Below, in pieces: positions 1 to 5,215 of a DNA stretch of 5,215 nt (position 1 is the stretch's first letter; each line of letters starts with the position of its first letter). This stretch comes from Candidatus Omnitrophota bacterium. Its GTDB lineage: Bacteria > Omnitrophota > Gorgyraeia > 2-01-FULL-45-10. The notes beneath the pieces were generated by a model. That model searched no databases, was not told where the DNA came from, and worked only from the letters and a program-made list of their open reading frames with translations. Both the position numbers and the translations under genes were made by a program. The DNA lies in NCBI GenBank assembly GCA_028716065.1, contig JAQUQN010000084.1:1-5215 (forward strand). Reading direction: 5' to 3'.

Positions 1-1
1 T

Positions 2-55
2 GACGGAATAGATCGAAGAAAGATAACACCTATAGTAACGAGGAAGACGGAATAA
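2..55 (+). CDS. possible C-terminal tail of an upstream gene (partial)
   Basis: One frame is open from the left edge and ends at TAA 53-55. It reads DGIDRRKITPIVTRKTE, six bases before the branching-enzyme ATG. The tight spacing and same strand fit the last codons of an upstream member of the alpha-glucan operon. Seventeen residues are too few to identify a family. A glycogen synthase or a DUF4912 protein would suit the context, but nothing seen here shows either. A second frame also stays open across these bases, so the assignment is tentative. Confidence 0.3.
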   Translation, partial: DGIDRRKITPIVTRKTE

Positions 56-247
56 CCTACTATGCCCAAAGGATATCTTGCGATAGTTCTCCATGCGCAC
101 CTGCCGTTTGTCCGCCATCCCGAACATGAAGATTTTCTTGAAGAGGACTGGTTCTTCGAGGCGATAACCGAAACATATATACCGCTCATCAGGGCGTTCG
201 ACCGCCTCGTAAAGGACGGTGTGGATTTCAGGCTCACCATTTCGATC

Positions 248-250
248 TAA
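248..250 (+). other. premature in-frame TAA in the branching-enzyme gene
   Basis: The codons run ATT TCG ATC TAA CCG ACG CTC ATG, so the protein reads ISI-stop-PTLM. Homologous branching enzymes have a small polar residue at this place. A single C-to-A change from TCA (Ser) would create the stop. A change from ACA (Thr) would need two substitutions. The reading frame is unchanged on both sides, so this is a substitution and not a frameshift. Confidence 0.95.
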
Positions 251-259
251 CCGACGCTC

Positions 260-1651
260 ATGTCCATGTTCATGGACGAGCACCTGCAGAATAAATATAT
301 CCGGCATATCGATAAGTTGATAGAGCTCTCATCCAAGGAGATCGAAAGGACGAAGTTCGATCCGCGTTTCAATAGGCTCGCCCATATGTATCATAACGAT
401 TTCCTCGAATCCAAACGCATCTTTATAGACGAATACAAGAAGGATCTCAATCATGCCTTTAAGCGTTTCCAGGACCTTGGCAGGCTCGAGGTCATAACAT
501 GCTGCGCCACGCACGGCTATCTGCCCTTGATGGAGGTGGAGAGGAAGGCAACGGTCGGCGCGCAGGTAAAGGTCGCGGTAAATCTCTATCAGAAAGTTTA
601 TGGCAAGAAGCCTTTAGGCATATGGCTTCCCGAATGCGGCTACAACCCGGGCGATGAAGATATCCTTAAAGAGAACGGCATAAAATATTTCTTTGTCGAC
701 ACGCATGGCATACTGTTCGGCACGCCGCGGCCGAGATTCGGGGTCTTCAATCCGTATATGTGCAAGAACGGCGTAGGGGTCTTCGGCAGGGATATGGAGA
801 CGTCTAAGGCCGTCTGGAGCGCGGTCGAGGGTTACCCCGGAGATTATAACTACAGGGAGTTTTATCGCGATATCGGATTCGACCTTGACTACGAATATAT
901 CAGGCCCTATATAAATCCGGACGGGGTCAGGATCAATACAGGCATAAAATATTATAAGATAACCGGCAATACAAACCATAAGGAACCGTACGATCCTGAT
1001 GTTGCGCGCGACACGGCTGCTTTTCATGCCGGCAACTTTATGTTCAACAGGGAAAAACAGGTGGAGTTTCTGCAGTCGCAGATGGGCGACAGGCTGCCGA
1101 TACTGGTGTCGCCCTATGACGCGGAGCTTTACGGACACTGGTGGTACGAAGGGCCGCAGTGGCTGGAATTGCTGATACGCAAGATACGGTACGATCAGAA
1201 TAACATCGCCCTCGCCACGCCGAGCGATTACCTTAAGTTGTATAAGAAGTTCCAGGTGCTTGCCCCCGCATATTCAAGCTGGGGATGGAAGGGATACAGC
1301 GAGGTCTGGCTCGAAGGCTCCAACGACTGGACTTACAGGCATGTCCATAAGATGGCCGAACGCATGGTCGAAGCGGCCAGGGATCACAAAAACGCAAAAG
1401 GCCTCCTGCGCCGCGCATTGAACCAGATGGCCCGCGAACTCCTGCTTGCGCAGTCGAGCGACTGGGCCTTCATAATGAAGACCGGTTCGCATGTCCCTTA
1501 TGCCGTCGAACGTCTGAGAGAACATGCCGAACATTTCGATGAATTGTACCAGGAAGTGAAGGAGAACGCCCTGGATGAGACATATATAAGGGAGTGTGAA
1601 TCGAAATATAATATCTTCCCGGATATAGATTATTCAGTATACAATCCCTGA
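260..1651 (+). CDS. apparent restart ORF: branching enzyme lacking its first 66 residues
   Basis: This is the 463-codon ORF a gene caller would report downstream of the TAA, beginning MSMFMDEHLQ. It keeps both presumed catalytic residues (E191 and D353 in full-length numbering) and the whole C-terminal helical domain. It loses the first barrel strands, including the HAH motif that lines the GH57 active site. The bases before ATG 260 (gatctaaccgacgctc) contain no Shine-Dalgarno sequence. Restart after the stop ten bases upstream is possible but would be inefficient. I treat this ORF as a fragment of the interrupted gene. A product from this start is unlikely to be active. Confidence 0.4.
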   Translation: MSMFMDEHLQNKYIRHIDKLIELSSKEIERTKFDPRFNRLAHMYHNDFLESKRIFIDEYKKDLNHAFKRFQDLGRLEVITCCATHGYLPLMEVERKATVGAQVKVAVNLYQKVYGKKPLGIWLPECGYNPGDEDILKENGIKYFFVDTHGILFGTPRPRFGVFNPYMCKNGVGVFGRDMETSKAVWSAVEGYPGDYNYREFYRDIGFDLDYEYIRPYINPDGVRINTGIKYYKITGNTNHKEPYDPDVARDTAAFHAGNFMFNREKQVEFLQSQMGDRLPILVSPYDAELYGHWWYEGPQWLELLIRKIRYDQNNIALATPSDYLKLYKKFQVLAPAYSSWGWKGYSEVWLEGSNDWTYRHVHKMAERMVEAARDHKNAKGLLRRALNQMARELLLAQSSDWAFIMKTGSHVPYAVERLREHAEHFDELYQEVKENALDETYIRECESKYNIFPDIDYSVYNP

Positions 1652-1660
1652 CCCATCGCT

Positions 1661-3325
1661 ATGGCCCCCGCTAAAAAATTATCCGTGGCTTTCCTCTGGC
1701 ATATGCACCAGCCCTGCTATAAGGATACCCTCACCGGCAAATATCTGATGCCATGGGTGCGCCTTCATGCGGTGAAAGATTATTTTCCGATGGCGGCCCT
1801 GCTCGAAGGATTCGATAACGTAAGAGCGACATTCAATCTCGTGCCGTCGCTGATAGAACAGATCAATGACTATGTCCGGAACGATGCTACCGATGTCTTC
1901 CTCGACCTTGCCGTCAAAAAGGCATCCTCGCTTACCCTCGAAGACAAACTTGACATACTGGAAAATTTTTTCAGGGTAAATTTCAAGCATTTCATAGAAC
2001 CGCGCCCGCGGTATGCGGAGCTTCTGATTAAAAAAGGAGTCCGCAATACCACGGACAGGACTTTAAAAAATGCGGTCAAGGGGTTCTCTACGCAGGACTT
2101 TCTCGACCTGCAGGTGCTCTTTAACCTCGTATGGTTCCACTCCATCAGCGTCGATGAAGACATCAACCTGAAGGACCTCTTCGAAAAGGGCTCCTCATAT
2201 ACGGAGGAGGATAAGGAATATGTTATCTCAAAACAGAAGGAGATAATGGCGCAGGTCATCCCTCTATACAAGAGGCTGCAGGATTCCGGCCAGATAGAGA
2301 TATCCGCGACGCCGTTCTATCATCCCATAACACCGCTCCTCTGCGATACTTCGATAGCCAGGATATCGATGCCCGGAACAGACCTGCCGAAGATGCGGTT
2401 CTCTCATCCCGAGGACGCGAACTGGCATATAAGCGAGGCGGTGCGGTATCACGCGGAGGAGTTTGACCGCAAACCTCTCGGCATGTGGCCCTCGGAAGGA
2501 AGCGTCTCCGATGAAGCGCTCGAGATAATGGCAGACAACGGCATAAGGTGGGTGGCGACCGATGAGGATATATTATTTAAGAGTATCGCGATGCACGGCA
2601 GGAAGCAGAAGCCGGGAGCCATGATAGACCGGAGAGTCATATATCAGCCGTACAAATTCAGGAAGGGTTCGAAACCGATAACCGTCTTCTTCAGGGACAA
2701 GAACCTTTCCAACCTTATCAGTTTCAATTACAACGCGATGGAACAGCGGGCGGCGTCCGACGACCTCATCTCCCATTTCCGCAGGGTCGCCGAAAATCTG
2801 AGGCGCGATAGCGATACGGGTATCGTAGTGATAGCGATGGACGGCGAAAACGCATGGGAATATTTTGAAGATAACGGCAGGACCTTCTTCGAAACATTAT
2901 ATGAGCATCTGGATAAAGATGAAGAGCTCGAGGCCTTAACGCTTAGCTCCTATCTGCAGGAAGAGCCGCCGCGAAAAGTCCTGAAGGATATATTTCCGGC
3001 TTCATGGATAAATCACGATTTCAGGGTATGGATAGGGGAGGAGCAGGATAACTTATCATGGGATTATCTGTCGAGAGCGAGGAGGGACCTTATCAAATTC
3101 ACGAAAGAGTTTGAAAGGAAGGGCGAGTCCGGAAGCGAGGCGCTTCGCAAGGCCTGGCGCGAACTATACATAGCCGAAGGGAGCGACTGGAATTGGTGGT
3201 ATAGCGGTAAGGCGCATATGGGCTCGGATAATCCGTTCGATAAATTGTACAGGACGCATCTTAAGAATATTTATAAATATTTGAAGAAAGAAATTCCGGA
3301 TTTTTTGAAGATTTCTATTGCATAA
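1661..3325 (+). CDS. GH57 alpha-amylase/alpha-mannosidase-like glycosidase (COG1449 type)
   Basis: A 554-residue cytoplasmic enzyme with no signal peptide, expected to act on alpha-1,4-glucans. The GH57 marks are LWHMHQP (H14, H16) at the first barrel strand; GMWPSEGSVSDE with presumed nucleophile E279; IAMDGENAWEYF with presumed acid/base D394; and a C-terminal EGSDWNWWY motif (D509, W510) before a helical tail. The DGENAWE and SDWxWWY signatures separate it from the branching enzyme and match the COG1449 group, whose members are usually annotated as alpha-amylases. Exact specificity (amylase, debranching or glucanotransferase) cannot be read from the sequence. It starts 9 bases after the branching-enzyme stop, in the same frame, with no Shine-Dalgarno sequence, so its translation probably depends on ribosomes finishing the gene before. 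The next in-frame ATG (1703) would remove part of the HMHQP motif, which supports 1661. The pairing suggests one enzyme builds and the other trims a storage glucan. No hairpin terminator follows the TAA stop. Confidence 0.9.
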   Translation: MAPAKKLSVAFLWHMHQPCYKDTLTGKYLMPWVRLHAVKDYFPMAALLEGFDNVRATFNLVPSLIEQINDYVRNDATDVFLDLAVKKASSLTLEDKLDILENFFRVNFKHFIEPRPRYAELLIKKGVRNTTDRTLKNAVKGFSTQDFLDLQVLFNLVWFHSISVDEDINLKDLFEKGSSYTEEDKEYVISKQKEIMAQVIPLYKRLQDSGQIEISATPFYHPITPLLCDTSIARISMPGTDLPKMRFSHPEDANWHISEAVRYHAEEFDRKPLGMWPSEGSVSDEALEIMADNGIRWVATDEDILFKSIAMHGRKQKPGAMIDRRVIYQPYKFRKGSKPITVFFRDKNLSNLISFNYNAMEQRAASDDLISHFRRVAENLRRDSDTGIVVIAMDGENAWEYFEDNGRTFFETLYEHLDKDEELEALTLSSYLQEEPPRKVLKDIFPASWINHDFRVWIGEEQDNLSWDYLSRARRDLIKFTKEFERKGESGSEALRKAWRELYIAEGSDWNWWYSGKAHMGSDNPFDKLYRTHLKNIYKYLKKEIPDFLKISIA

Positions 3326-3345
3326 TTTTTTAAAAAGGGTATAAT
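3318..3345 (+). promoter_or_regulatory. sigma70-like promoter for the DUF2934 gene
   Basis: TTGCAT (3318-3323) is followed by a 16-base spacer and a perfect TATAAT (3340-3345). The -10 box is consensus; the -35 matches only its first three bases. The -35 overlaps the last codons of the GH57 gene. Transcription would begin near 3352, giving a leader of about 20 bases that includes the ribosome binding site. Confidence 0.65.
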
Positions 3346-3358
3346 TTATTCTATACGG

Positions 3359-3366
3359 AAAGGGGG
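3359..3366 (+). promoter_or_regulatory. strong ribosome binding site for the DUF2934 gene
   Basis: AAAGGGGG lies 7 bases before ATG 3374, the usual spacing. It fixes the start of the small gene and contrasts with the two GH57 genes, which have no comparable site. Confidence 0.7.
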
Positions 3367-3373
3367 TATTATT

Positions 3374-3562
3374 ATGGCAAGAACATCGACCATAAAGCTT
3401 GGCAGATCTTCCAATCCGTCTATGTCGACAGAAGATCTGAATAAACTCGTTGCGAAGAAGGCATACGAGCTCTACGAAAAGAGAGGCCGCAAACCGGGTC
3501 ATTCGATGGATGACTGGTTGGAAGCCGAGAGGATCATCAAAGGTAAATTCTGCAGAAGATAA
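3374..3562 (+). CDS. DUF2934 domain small protein
   Basis: A 62-residue basic, soluble protein of unknown function. After a Ser/Lys/Arg-rich leader of about 18 residues, residues 20-56 carry the DUF2934 pattern: an AYELYEKRG helix (A30-G38), then GHSMDDWLEAE (G42-E52) with the conserved Asp-Trp and Glu-Ala-Glu. The length is typical of the family, so it looks complete. It has its own promoter, a strong ribosome binding site and a terminator, so it is probably transcribed alone, although read-through from the GH57 genes is possible because no terminator separates them. From memory, DUF2934 genes also occur beside glycogen and trehalose genes in some proteobacteria, which would fit the location here. 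No biochemical role should be assumed. The basic leader might bind nucleic acid or another polyanion, but that is speculation. Confidence 0.88.
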   Translation: MARTSTIKLGRSSNPSMSTEDLNKLVAKKAYELYEKRGRKPGHSMDDWLEAERIIKGKFCRR

Positions 3563-3590
3563 GATTTTAAGGTGTCTTTATTTACGATTT

Positions 3591-3623
3591 AAAGGCAGGG
3601 GTATGTAATACCCTGCCTTTTTT
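3591..3623 (+). terminator. intrinsic terminator after the DUF2934 gene
   Basis: The GC-rich arms GGCAGGGGTA and TACCCTGCC pair with one bulged G around a TGTAA loop, directly followed by six T (3618-3623). Flanking AAA and TTT can extend the stem. It lies 28 bases after the stop codon and separates this gene from the membrane-protein operon. Confidence 0.88.
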
Positions 3624-3632
3624 CTCTTTCCC

Positions 3633-3661
3633 TTGTCCGTATAGGCTTTATATGATATAAT
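3633..3661 (+). promoter_or_regulatory. extended -10 promoter for the MarC/transporter/ExbB operon
   Basis: TTGTCC (3633-3638) is followed by a 17-base spacer and a perfect TATAAT (3656-3661), with TG at 3653-3654 giving an extended -10 (TGATATAAT). The spacing is ideal. The expected start of transcription is about 3667-3670, only 4-7 bases before the ATG at 3674, so the message would be leaderless or nearly so. Confidence 0.75.
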
Positions 3662-3673
3662 TATATACTAATT

Positions 3674-4270
3674 ATGAGAGAATTCCTTTTAGCATTCATA
3701 CCTATATTTATCGCGATGGACGCCATAGGGATACTCCCTATGTTCATCGGATTTACCGAACATCTCAAGAAAACGGAAAGGCGGCGGACGATATTGCAGT
3801 CCATCCTGACCGCCTTCATCATAGGCATATTATTCCTATTCCTTGGCAGGTGGATATTTGCCATACTCGGCATTCAGGTATCCGACTTTAAGATAGCCGG
3901 CGGCGCCGTATTGCTGGCGATATCACTGCGCGATATACTGCAGTATGAAAAAAGCCATAAGCTTCCGAGTGAGACTATGGGCGCCGTGCCCATAGGTACG
4001 CCGCTCGTTGTAGGCCCCGCGGTCCTGACCACCATAATCATACTCCTGGATTCATACGGCCCATTCATCACAGTGCTTTCGTTCGTGATAAACCTTATTA
4101 TCACCTGGATCGTATTTTTCTATTCCGCCGCGATATCCAATTTTCTTGGCAAGGCGGGGTCAAAGGCTTTCTCCAAAATAGCGAGCCTTCTCCTGGCCGC
4201 TATAGCCGTGATGATGATGCGTAAAGGCATTATTGATACGATAGCTTTCTTCTGCGGCTCAAAGACTTAG
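3674..4270 (+). CDS. MarC family integral membrane protein
   Basis: A 198-residue inner-membrane protein with about six hydrophobic segments (roughly residues 4-27, 41-66, 72-90, 108-126, 130-153 and 166-186), the normal size and layout for MarC/UPF0056. Family marks are MDAIGILPMF in helix 1, a basic loop (KKTERRR) after it, and PIGTPLVVGPAVLTT at helix 4, in the place of the family's usual PLAxPxxxGPG stretch. Helix 1 has Ala17 where most members have Pro (DPIGxxP). The family's transport function is unsettled, and the old link to multiple antibiotic resistance is doubtful. The start at 3674 keeps helix 1 whole; the next ATG (3716) would delete half of it. There is no Shine-Dalgarno sequence, which fits the predicted leaderless transcript. 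It is the first gene of a tight operon, with the next gene 5 bases downstream. Confidence 0.88.
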   Translation: MREFLLAFIPIFIAMDAIGILPMFIGFTEHLKKTERRRTILQSILTAFIIGILFLFLGRWIFAILGIQVSDFKIAGGAVLLAISLRDILQYEKSHKLPSETMGAVPIGTPLVVGPAVLTTIIILLDSYGPFITVLSFVINLIITWIVFFYSAAISNFLGKAGSKAFSKIASLLLAAIAVMMMRKGIIDTIAFFCGSKT

Positions 4271-4275
4271 GGTTT

Positions 4276-4920
4276 ATGAACTCTGACCTGACACTCACAT
4301 CCGCATTCGTTATAGGGTTATTGCATGTCCTCGAACCATGCGAGGATAAGGCGGTAGCGAGCCTTTATGCCACCGCCATAGGCAAGAATACCAGGAGGAT
4401 ACTCTTCCTGGTATTTCTATATGGCCTTGGCATGATGATAGCCGATACTGCCCTGGGAGTGATATTCGGTTACGTCGGCGCGCATCTCCTCGCGTCCATA
4501 AGCAAACAGCTCGAGATAATAGCGTCATCCTTAACTATCGCATTCGGCCTGTTGGTCTTCAGCCATACGCATGAGCTGGAGTCGCATTGTTACGCGAAGG
4601 GGTTTAAGGGGATGCGAGGCGACCTGTCGATGCTGACATTCGGGATAATCAGGGGGCTCCCTCCGTGCCCGATCGAGATGGCGATACTGGTCATGGCGGC
4701 TTCGACCAAGAGCGCGCTTAAAGGAGGACTCCTCGTGGCTGTCTTCGGGATCGGGACGCTGATATCTCTTTTACCGTTCGGCCTTGCGGTCGGCGGCATC
4801 CTTACTATCGTGAAGAAGAGGTTCGGGGAGAAGGCGGAGCACCTTATCCCAAAAATCAGCGGCATCGCTATATCGCTGATAGGCCTTATCATGCTCATAA
4901 AAAATCTGATGAAAGGGTAG
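4276..4920 (+). CDS. six-helix membrane transporter, NicO/CcdA/TauE-like
   Basis: A 214-residue membrane protein with about six helices in two similar halves. Each half begins with a Pro-Cys element: GLLHVLEPCEDKAV (H17, C22) in the first helix and RGLPPCPIEMAIL (C131) in the fourth. The first recalls the HAxDPDH motif and the second the GLxPCP motif of NicO/RcnA nickel-cobalt exporters. One cysteine per half is also the arrangement in CcdA/DsbD thiol transporters. Between the halves lies a polar loop, SHTHELESHCY (H97, H99, H104, C105), that could bind a metal. Automated annotation would probably say sulfite exporter TauE/SafE or cytochrome c biogenesis protein. A metal or thiol/sulfur substrate is inferred, not shown. 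The start is 5 bases after the MarC gene's stop with only a weak AGGG nearby, so translation is probably coupled. The gene for a proton channel follows 4 bases later. Confidence 0.75.
   Translation: MNSDLTLTSAFVIGLLHVLEPCEDKAVASLYATAIGKNTRRILFLVFLYGLGMMIADTALGVIFGYVGAHLLASISKQLEIIASSLTIAFGLLVFSHTHELESHCYAKGFKGMRGDLSMLTFGIIRGLPPCPIEMAILVMAASTKSALKGGLLVAVFGIGTLISLLPFGLAVGGILTIVKKRFGEKAEHLIPKISGIAISLIGLIMLIKNLMKG
4911..4917 (+). promoter_or_regulatory. ribosome binding site for the ExbB/TolQ-like gene
   Basis: GAAAGGG lies inside the last codons of the transporter gene, 7 bases before ATG 4925. It decides the start of the channel gene, because the next in-frame ATG (residue 11) has no such site and would cut into the first membrane helix. 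Confidence 0.6.
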
Positions 4921-4924
4921 TGAT

Positions 4925-5215
4925 ATGTGGATATTCGTAAAAGGCGGGCCGGTCATGTACCCGATATTGTTAGCTTCTATACTCGGGCTCGCTATAATCA
5001 TCGAGAAGCTCTGGCACTTGTTTACCATAAGACTCGACGCGCAGAAATTTTCCAGGAAGGTGTTCGATCTCCTGAAGGATAAGAGATACGAAGATGCCGC
5101 AGCGCTTTGCGGCAAGAATATCAAATATCCTATAGCGGTGGTCTTCAAGGCCGGCATCGAAAAGAGAGGACTGCCGGTAGCCGACATGGATAGATTTCTC
5201 GAGAGGATCGGCAAC
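4925..5215 (+). CDS. MotA/TolQ/ExbB proton channel family protein (3' truncated by window edge)
   Basis: The first 97 residues are present and the frame is still open at the window end. Residues 1-33 match the family N-terminus: a short amphipathic start, GGPVMYPILLASILGLAIII as the first membrane helix, then Glu-Lys-Leu at its cytoplasmic end. A charged region follows (residues 36-97, with KFSRKVFDLLKDKRYEDAAALC), typical of the cytoplasmic stretch before helices 2 and 3, which lie outside the window. Family members form the proton-driven inner-membrane motor that energises outer-membrane transport (ExbB-ExbD-TonB), envelope integrity (TolQ-TolR) or flagella (MotA). The fit is to the ExbB/TolQ branch, but which system cannot be decided here. 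An ExbD/TolR gene would be expected next. It begins 4 bases after the transporter gene and belongs to the same operon. Confidence 0.85.
   Translation, partial: MWIFVKGGPVMYPILLASILGLAIIIEKLWHLFTIRLDAQKFSRKVFDLLKDKRYEDAAALCGKNIKYPIAVVFKAGIEKRGLPVADMDRFLERIGN

Larger units (their letters stand above)
62..1651 (+). pseudogene. GH57 1,4-alpha-glucan branching enzyme (DUF1957 type), interrupted by an in-frame TAA
   Basis: The family makes alpha-1,6 branches in glycogen-like glucans by cutting and transferring alpha-1,4 chains in the cytoplasm. Read through the stop, the frame gives 529 residues, the normal family length. GH57 landmarks appear in order: HAHLPFV near the start (H11, H13); WLPECGY with presumed nucleophile E191; VWSAVEGYPGD from W252 in the loop region typical of branching enzymes; SPYDAELYGHWW with presumed acid/base D353; and SSDW (W468) in the C-terminal helical domain. 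From memory, Thermus thermophilus uses E184 and D353, a close match. TAA at 248-250 replaces residue 63, where family members have Thr or Ser within an 'SITPxL'-like strand. No other lesion is visible, so the damage is recent or a sequence error. The start at 62 is chosen because the family motif begins about ten residues later. Its only purine-rich stretch, GAGGA at 40-44, is 17 bases away, so initiation may depend on coupling to an upstream gene. The second GH57 gene follows after 9 bases. Confidence 0.9.

Noticed and set aside
248..250. Reassigned or programmed read-through TAA codon
   Set aside because: TAA ends the second GH57 gene (3323-3325) and the DUF2934 gene (3560-3562) normally, so the code is not changed. 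No read-through signal or hairpin is evident after it.
614..1138. 174-codon open frame on the - strand inside the branching-enzyme gene
   Set aside because: It lies wholly inside a well-recognised GH57 gene on the other strand, has no recognisable protein motif, and is explained as a shadow of the coding sequence.
3321..3336. T6-A5 run after the second GH57 gene as a terminator
   Set aside because: No GC-rich hairpin precedes the T run. The stretch is better explained as the AT-rich spacer of the promoter for the DUF2934 gene.
3563..3673. Riboswitch or small RNA in the longest intergenic gap
   Set aside because: The gap is 111 bases and is fully accounted for by the terminator (3591-3623) and the promoter (3633-3661). 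Little sequence remains and no extra conserved structure is visible.
4771..5214. 147-codon open frame on the - strand over the transporter and channel genes
   Set aside because: It spans the junction of two clear + strand membrane-protein genes and reads as their antisense shadow, with no family signature.

Overview
The window looks like a piece of an uncultured Gram-negative-type bacterial genome with moderate GC. Codon use favours ATA for isoleucine and AGG for arginine. Together with tandem family-57 glycoside hydrolases (GH57), a DUF2934 protein and a TolQ/ExbB-type channel, this reminds me of candidate phyla such as Omnitrophota (OP3). That placement is a guess from gene style, not a demonstrated assignment. 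All supported genes are on the + strand.

Positions 1-3325 form an alpha-glucan (glycogen-like polymer) block. A possible C-terminal tail of an upstream gene ends at 55. It is followed by a GH57 1,4-alpha-glucan branching enzyme (62-1651) and a second GH57 enzyme of the alpha-amylase/alpha-mannosidase-like COG1449 type (1661-3325). The branching enzyme reads well along its whole length but carries one in-frame TAA at 248-250. As written it is a broken gene: a 62-residue N-terminal piece and an apparent 463-codon remainder. Whether this is a real mutation or a base error cannot be told from the sequence alone.

Positions 3318-3623 form a compact self-contained unit: a sigma70-like promoter, a good ribosome binding site, a 62-residue DUF2934 protein and a clear intrinsic terminator.

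Positions 3633-5215 form a membrane-protein operon driven by a strong extended -10 promoter. It holds a MarC-family protein, a six-helix NicO/CcdA/TauE-like transporter with a His/Cys-rich loop, and the N-terminal 97 residues of a MotA/TolQ/ExbB proton channel that runs off the window edge. The gaps between these genes are 5 and 4 bases, so co-transcription is likely. The promoter sits so close to the MarC start that its mRNA is predicted to be leaderless.

The main points for a second look are the nonsense codon in the branching enzyme, the predicted leaderless start of the MarC gene, and the transporter's paired cysteines plus metal-ligand-like loop. I found no RNA genes, mobile elements, CRISPR arrays or long repeats. 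No gene-free stretch exceeds about 110 bases.
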